Both the position numbers and the translations under genes were made by a program. This document shows positions 35,780-44,745 of a DNA stretch of 64,000 nt, in pieces (position 1 is the stretch's first letter; each line of letters begins with the position of its first letter). The DNA lies in the NCBI RefSeq assembly GCF_041596335.1, contig NZ_JBFHIT010000010.1:31143-95142 (forward strand). The letters are read 5' to 3'. The notes beneath the pieces are model-generated. The model saw only the letters and a list, made by a program, of their open reading frames with translations. It made no database searches and was not told the origin of the DNA. This stretch comes from Mangrovibacterium sp041596335. GTDB lineage: Bacteria; Bacteroidota; Bacteroidia; Bacteroidales; Prolixibacteraceae.

Positions 35780-36400
35780 ATGAGAAAGAATGTAAATGTA
35801 GTAGCGGTCCTGTTCGAAGAGGTCAACAACCTACTGAAAACCATTGACCAGAAAATCAACGATCAGCACCAAAAGCTGGATGATGTCGTCTCTAAAGAAG
35901 ACCTTGAAAGAAATAGAATTACAACTGAAAATGCGTTCCTGCAAACATCGCGTAATTTATCGGTCCTGGACCAAAAGCTTAACCAGCTCTCAGTATCTGT
36001 TCAAGAGTCAGAAAATCAAATCCGTTCAGGGCTTGAAAGCGTTCTTTCAACTTTAAAAGACCAGGAAAAAGAACGAATCATCCTCCACGCACGCCAGCAT
36101 AAACTAAAATCAAGGAAAGTGAGAATGGCTTTCGTCTTCCTTTTCCTCTTGTTTGCCGTTTCGCTGATTGGAAATGTTTATCAAAGAATAAAAATAATGC
36201 TTATGGGCGATAATGACATCAAATACAGGTACATCAAAATGGTGGGTGGGATTAACGCTGAGGAGCTTTCCAAATTGGAAGATATGTTTCACTTCCACCG
36301 GAACGACACGCTGATAAAGGAAATTCAGGAACAAGTGAAAGAATTTGATGGGAAAAACCAGGAGCAGATTAAAGAATTGGAACAGAAACACCTGGAGTGA
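35780..36400 (+). CDS. Coiled-coil single-span membrane protein of the mobilization operon
   Basis: 206 residues: a long N-terminal coiled coil (about 10-115, rich in Glu/Lys/Gln heptads), one transmembrane helix (about 116-135, VRMAFVFLFLLFAVSLIGNVY), and a charged helical tail. No catalytic motif. It begins 2 bp after the relaxase gene, so it belongs to the mobilization operon and might connect the relaxosome to the membrane or helper coupling protein. That role is inference. Confidence 0.7.
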   Translation: MRKNVNVVAVLFEEVNNLLKTIDQKINDQHQKLDDVVSKEDLERNRITTENAFLQTSRNLSVLDQKLNQLSVSVQESENQIRSGLESVLSTLKDQEKERIILHARQHKLKSRKVRMAFVFLFLLFAVSLIGNVYQRIKIMLMGDNDIKYRYIKMVGGINAEELSKLEDMFHFHRNDTLIKEIQEQVKEFDGKNQEQIKELEQKHLE

Positions 36401-36504
36401 AATTGCAGAGATTTAATGAATGAGTGCTCTAACTGGGAGAATTTAAACCATCCAAATGTGAGAGGGAGTTTTTCATATCTTTAAAAACTATTATTGCCCT
36501 CAGT

Positions 36505-36915
36505 ATGAAGATAGAAAAAACGCAAAATGAACTTTCAGTCTGGGTTGAGACCTATACGCAGGACCTCTACTCCTGGGCTTTGCATAAAGTTTCCGACGTG
36601 GAGATTGCACAGGATTTGGTGCAAGACACTTTTTTTGCTGCCGTCGAAAAAGCCGGAACGTTCAATGGCGACAGCTCGCCTAAAAACTGGCTGTTCAGTA
36701 TTCTCAATCACAAAATTAGTGACCATTACCGGAAGAAGGTGATGAAGAAGGAAGTCGAAGTTGTGGACGATCTCAACAGCCGTTTGGAGCTGCTTCAATT
36801 TTATTTAACTAACAATCTAACGCAAAAGGCAATAAGCCTGGGTGAGGAAATCCTAAAAATTTATCCCGGTACAGAAGACGTAAAACAGTTGATGGAGCGA
36901 TTGAGAGGCCTTTAG
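36505..36915 (+). pseudogene. ECF sigma factor N-terminus joined to an unrelated TPR-like tail
   Basis: 136 residues. Residues ~10-75 match sigma-70 region 2 of ECF factors (YSWALHKVSDVEIAQDLVQDTFFAAVEKAG; SPKNWLFSILNHKISDHYRKK, in part). After about residue 90 there is no region 4 helix-turn-helix; instead LTQKAISLGEEILKIYPGTEDVKQLMERL resembles the last repeat of a TPR protein. Without region 4 it could not recognise a -35 element normally. I read this as a deletion scar joining two genes in frame, although an expressed short protein cannot be excluded. Confidence 0.65.
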
Positions 36916-37167
36916 TTTTTTTCTGAATTGGGGGAGGAAATCGCTGACTGGGAGGATGATCTCCAAACTCCTGGCTTAGGGCTAAGATTCCAGGTGCGAT
37001 AATGAAAGCCGCCTCACCTATTTAAACCCATCAGCCTAATAGTTAATCTGGTAATTAACTTGTAAGGAAGAAGAATTCCAAGGTCAATTTAAAGTTTTTT
37101 TAAGATCTTAAAGCTATATTTCTCACTAACTTATAAATTTGCTGATATACCCGTTTTACCCGGTTCG

Positions 37168-37728
37168 ATGAAAATTTACATCAAAAATATGGTTTGCATA
37201 CGGTGCCAGATGGTAGTTAAAGCTGAATTGGAAAAGCTGGGACTTCAATATGTTTATGTGAAAATTGGGGAGGCGGACATTATTGGAGAAGTCCAACCGG
37301 ACCAATTGATGCAATTGGGAGTAACATTGAAAAAATCAGGACTCCTCCTTATGGATGATAAAAAGAGTATTCTGGTTGAGAAAATAAAAGCTGTAATTAT
37401 TGATCTGGTACATTACACCAACGACCAAATCAAGGTCAACCTTTCTGACCATCTGAGCGAGAAACTCAATTACGATTACACCTACCTTTCCAATCTTTTT
37501 TCAGAAGTCAAGGGCATAACCATCGAGAAATTTTACCTCACTCACAAAATCGAGCGAGTAAAAGAACTGATTGTCTATGATGAGCTAAATCTTACGGAAA
37601 TTGCCTACAAAATGCACTATAGCAGCGTTGCTCACCTATCCAATCAATTCAAGAAATTTACCGGTTTAACACCTTCGTACTTTAAAAAGTTAAAAGGAAA
37701 GAGAAGGGACACACTTGAGGATGTGTGA
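37168..37728 (+). CDS. AraC-type regulator with N-terminal HMA-like domain
   Basis: 186 residues. The N-terminal ~70 residues have a heavy-metal-associated-like ferredoxin fold pattern beginning MKIYIKNMVCIRCQMVV, with a CxxC pair. A helical linker precedes the AraC/XylS HTH domain (LSDHLSEKLNYDYTYLSNLFSEVKG; LTEIAYKMHYSSVAHLSNQFKKFTGLTPSYFK, in part). A paralog with the same N-terminal domain lies at 55669-55917, truncated by the IS4-type element. This domain combination is known in Bacteroidota, often near small stress-type membrane proteins. It may sense a metal or redox signal; the ligand is unknown. Confidence 0.85.
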   Translation: MKIYIKNMVCIRCQMVVKAELEKLGLQYVYVKIGEADIIGEVQPDQLMQLGVTLKKSGLLLMDDKKSILVEKIKAVIIDLVHYTNDQIKVNLSDHLSEKLNYDYTYLSNLFSEVKGITIEKFYLTHKIERVKELIVYDELNLTEIAYKMHYSSVAHLSNQFKKFTGLTPSYFKKLKGKRRDTLEDV

Positions 37729-37909
37729 ATCATGCAAATCTTTTTCAGAATTGTGTAATTAGAAAGCCAATCGAATTCCTGAATTTTATATTTCGGCAAC
37801 TTCCATGCCGGGAAAATGAAGTTTTTGTTTTTATTTTTCATTGGTCTGGTGGCTAGTCAGTGACCGAGCGCCATGCTTTTCGTGTTGTAGCAAATTAATT
37901 TGTTTGGTC

Positions 37910-38329
37910 TTGAATAAAAAGGAAAAATACTATCTGGAAGACATCTTTCATCGGTTCATTGAACCCTATTTTTCAATCGATGAATATATCGTCCGTTTTG
38001 AACGGGATCGCATATCCAGAGATTACCGGTATGTGGTCAATCCAAAGGGAGACAAAAACAGATTCATTGGGTTTTACCTGCACCGACGCGAAAAAGTTGA
38101 TGATTTCGAGTTGGTTATAATTTACACCAAGGTCGGGGACTTGAATTTCCACAATACGAAAAAATTACTGTTTTTGCTGGATCAAGATGATCTGGAACGC
38201 TTTAATCGGTTCTATCAGGAACTTATTGATGATCTGGATGAAAAAAGCTTGAAAGATTCAGAAGTTGATTTTTTTATTCCTTTTTTCTTCACAAATGGTA
38301 AATCAGAGGTTAACCGAAAATTAGAATAA
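37910..38329 (+). CDS. Hypothetical protein, acidic, no recognised domain
   Basis: About 140 residues if it starts at the TTG 37910 (NKKEKYYLEDIFHRF...); the frame is open back to 37841 but the upstream 23 residues (Cys/Trp-rich) look non-coding. The protein is rich in aromatic and acidic residues (EKYYLEDIFHRFIEPYF, FELVIIYTKVGDLNFHN) and has no signal peptide or membrane helix. No ATG is available near the likely start, so the gene may be decayed. I do not recognise it. Confidence 0.45.
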   Translation: MNKKEKYYLEDIFHRFIEPYFSIDEYIVRFERDRISRDYRYVVNPKGDKNRFIGFYLHRREKVDDFELVIIYTKVGDLNFHNTKKLLFLLDQDDLERFNRFYQELIDDLDEKSLKDSEVDFFIPFFFTNGKSEVNRKLE

Positions 38330-38334
38330 AACGC

Positions 38335-39015
38335 ATGAACATATTATTGGTATACCCACAGTGCCCCGATTCGTTTTGGAGTTTCAAAAATGCCTTAAAG
38401 TTTATTAACAAAAAGGCTGCCGTACCGCCACTTGGCTTAATCACCGTTTCGGCGATGCTCCCATCATCGTGGCATAAAAGATTGGTCGATATGAATGTCT
38501 CGGCTCTTCACGCGAGCGATATTCAATGGGCTGATTATGTTTTCATCAGCGCCATGTATATTCAGAAACAATCAGTTCGCAAAGTCATGGACGAATGTGG
38601 GAAATGGCATACTAAAATAGTTGCTGGTGGCCCCTTGTTTACCCAGGAACACGACAATTATCCACAAGTGGATCATTTTATTTTAAACGAGGCTGAAATC
38701 ACGCTTCCGCCATTTTTAACCGATTTAGAAATGGGGCAGCCAAAGCGACTTTACCAAACCAGTGAATATGCCGATATTACCCAAACACCTGTTCCCGACG
38801 TTCATACCTGTCCAAATGATAAGTCCTCCGGTGCAGCGGGCTTGGTCATGGCGATTGTTGGTGGCGCACTTATGTCTCCTATTCAAGGCGCAATTATAGA
38901 CCTGAATCAGGTGACTTGGTTGCCGGCACTAAATTTCTCTTTTGTTTTGCTTCTAATTAGTTTTTTTGTAATTGCATTTTTCGACTATCGATGTACTGAA
39001 CAATCGTATAACTAA
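38335..39015 (+). pseudogene. Chimera: B12-binding radical SAM N-terminus joined to the end of a fucose-permease-like MFS transporter
   Basis: 226 residues. Residues 1-~155 match the cobalamin-binding N-terminal domain of B12-binding radical SAM proteins (MNILLVYPQCPDSFWSFKNAL; AVPPLGLITVSAMLP; AGGPLFT; ADITQTPVPD). The radical SAM CxxxCxxC motif that should follow is missing. From about residue 160 the sequence (SSGAAGLVMAIVGGALMSPIQGAIID, in part; FFVIAFFDYRC) is the last part of an L-fucose:H+ symporter-like MFS protein with two membrane helices. The join lies near 38800-38830. This is a deletion that happens to keep frame; a functional product is unlikely. Confidence 0.85.
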
Positions 39016-39413
39016 TTACGGTTAAAACTTATTCGAACAATGACGATTACTGCTGTTGTATTTATAAGGTTGATTATCGTTTTATTACGGTAGGGGATTT
39101 GGCACAGTCTTACGGGCAGATAGAACAACGGGCTCTTCCGAACGACAGGGACAAGCTTGTGGTGGGAGCCCGATTTGAAGATCGTTTTCTTCCCATTTGA
39201 ACCATCGGACATTTGTCTCAAGCTACATGGGGCGTAGTATAGGAGTTTCCATTTTGGGAAACACTTCGGAATCATCCTCCATTGACAACTGGTTTTAAGC
39301 ACATAGAAGGTGGCGTTAAATATTTTCCTCAAAGAATAGTTCCGTTTTCGTTTATCCTTTAAAATGGCTAATATTACATCATGTTGGGTATCGGTCGGTT
39401 CGGTAAAATACAC
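39012..39413 (-). pseudogene. IS5-type transposase remnant
   Basis: The first ~65 residues on the minus strand (LKDKRKRNYSLRKIFNATFYVLKTSCQWRMIPKCFPKWKLLYY, in part) match the DUF4096-type N-terminus of IS5-family transposases (typically GCQWRMLPKDFPxWxxVYYYF). After that the similarity stops and no DDE catalytic domain follows, so this is a 5' fragment, probably frameshifted and deleted. No terminal inverted repeats were found. It sits exactly between the chimeric pseudogene and the hybrid two-component regulator. Confidence 0.7.
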
Positions 39414-39551
39414 TCTTTTGGTGTTTTATTTGTTTGATTATGTGTGAGATATGGATTCTTATTTCATTTGTCAATTTGATAGTCAATTATTTGTGCCAGT
39501 TTATCTAATATTAAACAGCTTCCCATTATCATGCACTTGTGAAACGTATTT

Positions 39552-42500
39552 ATGACAAAACTGTTGAAACTACCAATAGTAATATTATTGTTGATGGTGG
39601 TCGTTGTCGTCAAGGCCGAATTGACCAACAATATATTCGACATCAGGCACATTGGGTATGCCGAAGGTCTCAGCAGTCAACGTGTGTTTTCGATTGTTGA
39701 AGATGAGAACGGTGCCATGTGGATGGCCACGAAAGTAGGAATAGACCGCTACAACGGCAGTGCTGTAAAAAGCTATACCTTGTCGGGCAATTTTTATTAC
39801 GGCGACATGGGCGGGCGTACACTTCGTTTGCTTTACGACAAACGATACGGACTGTGGGCATACGACAATACCGGGAGAATCTATCGTTATTCGATCCAGG
39901 ATGACAGCTTTGAACAATACCTGTATTTGGCCCAATTCATCAGCGAAGAAATCATATTAAACAAACTGTGCCTGGATGAGAATGGAACCTTATGGTTGGG
40001 ACTGAGCAGCGGGCTATACAAGAAAGATACTGATAAGCCGATCACTCCTGTCATACGCGGGCAATATATCAATGACATTATACCTACCGGCGAATTGCTT
40101 TTCATTGGTACATCCACAGGGGTGTTGCAACTTTCCTATTCGCAATTAGACAAAGTGCATTGGCTGATAACAGAAAAGGATGTCCAGACGTTATTCCTCA
40201 ACGCTACCGGAAATGAACTTTGGATAGGGACTTTCAACAATGGTCTATGGGTGATGGATTTGAAAACTTTGGCCCTGCTTCCCCTGAATGAACAGAGTTC
40301 CGGTTTTCTCAACCCGATTAGAGCCATTACAAGCTATGATTCGCATACCTTGTTGGTAGGAATAGACGGAGGAGGCGTTTACACAGTCGACCGAGACTCG
40401 AAAAAGTGCCATCTCCTGATGAGTACAGAGGACAGTACCGACATTTTTTTACCCGGTAACGGGATTTATGCTGTCACCAAGGACAATCAAGGGAACATAT
40501 GGATAGGAAGTTACACCGGGGGCGTCTCCGTTGCTATCCTGTTGAAATATCCGATTACAATATTGCGTCATCAAAGGGGAGACCCGCAATCATTGGCAAA
40601 TAACAACATCAATGATATTGAAGAAGATACTACTGGAAACCTTTGGTTTGCCACTGATTTTGGAATCAGTATTCGCGATAAATTTTCGAATCAGTGGAGC
40701 CACGAGTTAAAGGGTGTGGTAGTTGTTGCTTTGTGCAAAGGAGAAAATGGCTCCGTGTGGGCCGGAACTTACGGAGACGGCATCTACCTTTTGAACAACC
40801 GGAAACAGGTCATCCGCCATCTCACCAAACAGGAGGGAGGACTTACAACAAATTATGTTTTTTCGCTCAAACAAGACACTGACGGGAACTTATGGGTGGG
40901 AGGCCTGGACGGACAACTGCTGATGATGGATAAGCAGGGACGCCCCGAACGAACATACGATATTAAGTGGATTCATTCCATAGAAGAAGTAAACAATGAC
41001 CAAATAGCTGTCGCCACAGTGAATGGATTTAGTCTGGTGAATAAACGTACCGGAGAAATCCAACGCTACGCAAGCTCCCAGGAATATCATGAACAAAATG
41101 TCAGCGCCTATATCATATCCATGCTTTTTAACGGCGACAGCACTGTCTGGCTGGGAACCGAAGGGGGTGGGCTAAACCTGTATGATATGCGAACCCGGGA
41201 GTCAAGGATATTCACCACACAAGAAGGGCTGCCATCCAACGACGTGTACAGCCTGCAACAAGATGCCAAAGGACGTTTGTGGATAAGTACAGGGAAAGGG
41301 CTTGCGTTAATCGAAAACTTCCAGGTATCGAACCTCAATTATGTGGGCGACATTGACAAGGAGTATAACAAATCTTCTTTTGCCCGGCTGACAGACGGAA
41401 AATTTGCCTATGGTAGCACAAACGGCGCTGTCCTGGTTACGCCCGACGCGATAAGCATGACAAACTATCAGGCCCAATTGAGATTTACCGGCTTGACCAT
41501 AGACTATCTCCCCGCAGAAGAAGAAAAGCGTTTACGTCCTGCTATATACGACATGCTGACGAATGGCTTGATTGAACTTGACTACAAACATAACTCATTC
41601 TCAGTCACCTTTGAGTCGATCAATTACCGCTTTCAGCGTGACATCGCCTACCAGTATATTTTGGAAGGGTACGAAAAATCATGGAGCAGCTTATCGCCCA
41701 ATGGTATGGTACGGTACACCAATGTGTCTCCGGGTTCTTACCTTCTCAAAGTGCGCAGCTTGCGGCGGAATAACGGGAAAATTATATCCGAAAAAACACT
41801 TGTCTTAAAAGTTGCTCAACCCTGGTGGAATTCGTTGTGGGCATGGGTGGTTTACATTGGCGTCGCAGGCATCGTCATTTCCTTTATCTGGCGCTATAAA
41901 AGCAATCAGCTTCAGAAACGCTACGATGAGGACAAAATAAGGTTCTTCATTGATACAGCACATGACATCAGGACACCTGTAACGCTCGTTATGGCACCTT
42001 TGGACGACCTGTGTAAGGAAAAGGGACTCTCGGACAAAGCCCTTTACCTCCTGGAACTGGCACACAGCAACACGAACAAGCTCTATACGCTCATCACGCA
42101 ACTACTCGAATTTGAAAAGGTAGATACTCACAAGCAACAGCCTGTATTAAGCCCCTTAAACCTCAACGACATCCTTGCCGAGGAGATTGCCGGTTTTCAG
42201 CCGTTGTGCGACAAAAAACAATTGCACTTAAGTCTTTCTTTGCCCGATGAAGACGTTTACGTTATGGCAGACATGCACATCGTCGAAATACTGCTGGACA
42301 ATCTGGTTTCCAATGCCTGCAAGTATACGATGCCACAGGGTGATGTCCGCATAAGTTTACTTTACACGAAACGAAAAGCCATTATAGAAATCAAAGACAG
42401 CGGCATTGGTATTCCGAAAAAGGCAAAAAAGCACCTGTTTACCGATGTTTACAGAGCGGAGAATACGCGAAAATCGAACGAAGGCGGAACAGGCTTCGGC

Positions 42501-43547
42501 CTCTTACAAGCACGCCGGATAATAAAAATACTGCACGGAAAGATCAGCTTTCAATCCGAGGAAAACAAAGGCAGCACCTTTACGGTAACGCTGCCAAGAA
42601 CATATACCGTCCCCAAAGCTGTACCAAAGCCGACTGTTACTCCACGGGAAGTTTTGTTCTCCCGAACGGCCGACCTTGCCCAACAAGAAGTGAACAAGAC
42701 CAGGAACCTAAACCGGCAAACAGGAAAAGATACGCTGCTTATCGTCGAAGATCATGAGGCGCTACGCTACTACCTGCGTAAAACTTTCGAGTACGACTAC
42801 CGGGTGGTTGATGTTTCCGACGGGCAGGAGGCTCTTACATATCTCTCAAACGAATACCCCGACCTGATCCTATCCGATGTCATGATGCCGGGCATACAAG
42901 GGGATGAACTTTGCAGGCTGGTCAAAGAAAATCCGGACACGGCGGGTATACCCTTCATTTTGCTTACTGCAAAAGTGAATCATGATGCCACTGTTGAAGG
43001 ACTAAAGAAAGGTGCAGACGACTATATTCCCAAGCCTTTCAGTACCGAGATTCTGAAACTGAAAGTACAGGGCCTGATAGCCAACCGAAACAGACAACGG
43101 GATTTTTTCATGCGGCAGGCTCTTTTACAAGTTGAAGCAGAAAAAGGAAGCCTGAACAATAACGACAACCCGGGCTTATCAGCAAAAACCAACGACAATC
43201 AAACAGATGAACCGGCTTCGGATATGCTGCCTGAAAGCGACCGTCAATTTATTATACGAGCGACTCAACTTGTCATCGGGAACATGAGTAACGTTGATTT
43301 CAATATTAACACGCTGTGCCAGGAAATGGCCATGAGCCGGACGCTCTTTTACAGTCGCCTTAAATCACTGACCGGAAAAGGTCCACAAGAGTTTATACGC
43401 ATCATCCGGCTTCAGAAAGCAGCCGAACTATTGAAGGAAGGCAGAAACGTGACCGAAGTTGCTACCGACACCGGATTTGTCAATACGAAATATTTTAGTT
43501 CGCTGTTCAAAAAGCAATTTGGCATTCAACCCAGCAAATACAATTAA
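39552..43547 (+). CDS. Hybrid two-component system regulator (HTCS) of the utilization locus
   Basis: 1331 residues. Signal peptide (1-~23), then a long periplasmic sensor of repeated beta-propeller blades (recurrent LWxGT/IWIGS motifs, ~30-700), a Y_Y_Y domain (~700-770), one membrane helix (~780-800), HisKA with phosphoacceptor His 804 in DTAHDIRTP, a HATPase domain (DSGIGI, GGTGFGLLQAR), a receiver with Asp 1109 in LSDVMMPG, and a C-terminal AraC HTH ending FKKQFGIQPSKYN. HTCS proteins bind an oligosaccharide in the periplasm and activate their neighbouring susCD operon. Here it should control the operon starting at 43907. Confidence 0.97.
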   Translation: MTKLLKLPIVILLLMVVVVVKAELTNNIFDIRHIGYAEGLSSQRVFSIVEDENGAMWMATKVGIDRYNGSAVKSYTLSGNFYYGDMGGRTLRLLYDKRYGLWAYDNTGRIYRYSIQDDSFEQYLYLAQFISEEIILNKLCLDENGTLWLGLSSGLYKKDTDKPITPVIRGQYINDIIPTGELLFIGTSTGVLQLSYSQLDKVHWLITEKDVQTLFLNATGNELWIGTFNNGLWVMDLKTLALLPLNEQSSGFLNPIRAITSYDSHTLLVGIDGGGVYTVDRDSKKCHLLMSTEDSTDIFLPGNGIYAVTKDNQGNIWIGSYTGGVSVAILLKYPITILRHQRGDPQSLANNNINDIEEDTTGNLWFATDFGISIRDKFSNQWSHELKGVVVVALCKGENGSVWAGTYGDGIYLLNNRKQVIRHLTKQEGGLTTNYVFSLKQDTDGNLWVGGLDGQLLMMDKQGRPERTYDIKWIHSIEEVNNDQIAVATVNGFSLVNKRTGEIQRYASSQEYHEQNVSAYIISMLFNGDSTVWLGTEGGGLNLYDMRTRESRIFTTQEGLPSNDVYSLQQDAKGRLWISTGKGLALIENFQVSNLNYVGDIDKEYNKSSFARLTDGKFAYGSTNGAVLVTPDAISMTNYQAQLRFTGLTIDYLPAEEEKRLRPAIYDMLTNGLIELDYKHNSFSVTFESINYRFQRDIAYQYILEGYEKSWSSLSPNGMVRYTNVSPGSYLLKVRSLRRNNGKIISEKTLVLKVAQPWWNSLWAWVVYIGVAGIVISFIWRYKSNQLQKRYDEDKIRFFIDTAHDIRTPVTLVMAPLDDLCKEKGLSDKALYLLELAHSNTNKLYTLITQLLEFEKVDTHKQQPVLSPLNLNDILAEEIAGFQPLCDKKQLHLSLSLPDEDVYVMADMHIVEILLDNLVSNACKYTMPQGDVRISLLYTKRKAIIEIKDSGIGIPKKAKKHLFTDVYRAENTRKSNEGGTGFGLLQARRIIKILHGKISFQSEENKGSTFTVTLPRTYTVPKAVPKPTVTPREVLFSRTADLAQQEVNKTRNLNRQTGKDTLLIVEDHEALRYYLRKTFEYDYRVVDVSDGQEALTYLSNEYPDLILSDVMMPGIQGDELCRLVKENPDTAGIPFILLTAKVNHDATVEGLKKGADDYIPKPFSTEILKLKVQGLIANRNRQRDFFMRQALLQVEAEKGSLNNNDNPGLSAKTNDNQTDEPASDMLPESDRQFIIRATQLVIGNMSNVDFNINTLCQEMAMSRTLFYSRLKSLTGKGPQEFIRIIRLQKAAELLKEGRNVTEVATDTGFVNTKYFSSLFKKQFGIQPSKYN

Positions 43548-43906
43548 TCCGATTTCGCTCCATAACTGATTTTAGACCGGAGCCTTTTCTGTCAAACGGA
43601 CGATAACTGACCTTATTGGCGCTTTTTGCTTATCACAACGCCGGAAATTTATATCCCCAAACACAGTTGCAAAGGTCTCTGGAAGCCCCGTGGATAGGGC
43701 TTAATAGAAAAATTGTCTGAAATCAAACCTTATTTGTCAGCTATCTGCCCATCGTTTTTACCTGCAATTAGCATTTTCACGCCGCTATTTTGAGCAAAAA
43801 GGCCGACCAAAAAATAGACGTTCTCCCGAATTCGACTTTGGGAAATGTTTGTTTGCAGCCGTACTCAGAACAGCCGAAAAAACAAGTTTAACCTAAACAT
43901 TTTAAT
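43548..43906. other. Long intergenic region upstream of the GH16 operon
   Basis: A 359-bp gene-free stretch between the HTCS gene and the GH16 gene. As the target operon of the HTCS begins right after it, promoter and regulator sites should lie here. I see only near-matches to the TAnnTTTG box (for example CTATTTTGAG around 43780) and no convincing paired element or terminator. Confidence 0.5.
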
Positions 43907-44728
43907 GTGAAAAAAACAACAGTCGTTCTACTACTAATGTGTTTGATGCAACAATCCTGCTCGTCAAACGATGAGGTGGATGCAGGAAAACAAGAGAGCT
44001 TTTTTTTCAAAGACGATTTTGAAACTTTTAACGGAAACATCTGGACGAAAGAAGTGCACGAAGCAGGCTGGGTAAACCAGGAACTGCAAGCCTACGATGC
44101 AGCGCATGTTTCGGTGGGTACCGACGACGGTAAATCGGTGCTGATTTTAACAGCCGAACGCAAAGGCAATAAAATCTACTCCGGACGTGTAAATACCGAA
44201 GGAAAAAAGAACTTCAAATACCGAAAGATAGAGGCAAGCATTAAGCTTCCCAAAACCGGCAACGGCCTTTGGCCCGCGTTCTGGATGATGGGAGACAACG
44301 GAAAGTCATGGCCGCAATGCGGAGAAATAGATATTATGGAGATGGGCGAACGTAATGGAATTGCCGGAGCTACCACCGAAACATTCCTGAACACAGCCAT
44401 CCACTACGGAACCGACGCCGGAACAGGGCATCAGCAAGAATACCAGGCTTCAAACTTCCCCCACAGTTTACAGGACGGCCAATACCATGTCTACACCCTG
44501 GACTGGAGCGAAAATAGTTTGACCGTATCGGTTGATAATATCGAATTTCATTCGTTCGACATTAGTGAAACCAGCGGACGCTCTGCATATTTCCACGACA
44601 ATTTCTTCATTCTATTTAATCTTGCCGTAGGTGGTTCTTTTACCGGCATCACCGATATAAACGGAATCACTGCTTTAAAAGACGGTGAAAAAGTGCACAT
44701 GTATATTGACTGGGTGAAAATCTATTAA
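43907..44728 (+). CDS. GH16 family endo-beta-glucanase lipoprotein (laminarinase-like)
   Basis: 273 residues, GTG start. A lipoprotein signal peptide ends at Cys 18 (MQQSC), so the enzyme is probably anchored at the cell surface or periplasmic face. The GH16 catalytic motif is complete: CGEIDIMEMG gives nucleophile Glu 140, Asp 142 and acid/base Glu 145 in the ExDxxE form of the laminarinase/lichenase branch. TGNGLWPAFWMMG upstream is typical too. It would cut internal bonds of beta-1,3- or mixed-linkage glucans before import by SusC. First gene of the operon, 17 bp before susC. Agarase or carrageenase activity is less likely from this motif context but not excluded. Confidence 0.92.
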   Translation: MKKTTVVLLLMCLMQQSCSSNDEVDAGKQESFFFKDDFETFNGNIWTKEVHEAGWVNQELQAYDAAHVSVGTDDGKSVLILTAERKGNKIYSGRVNTEGKKNFKYRKIEASIKLPKTGNGLWPAFWMMGDNGKSWPQCGEIDIMEMGERNGIAGATTETFLNTAIHYGTDAGTGHQQEYQASNFPHSLQDGQYHVYTLDWSENSLTVSVDNIEFHSFDISETSGRSAYFHDNFFILFNLAVGGSFTGITDINGITALKDGEKVHMYIDWVKIY

Positions 44729-44745
44729 TCTTAACTATAAATTCG

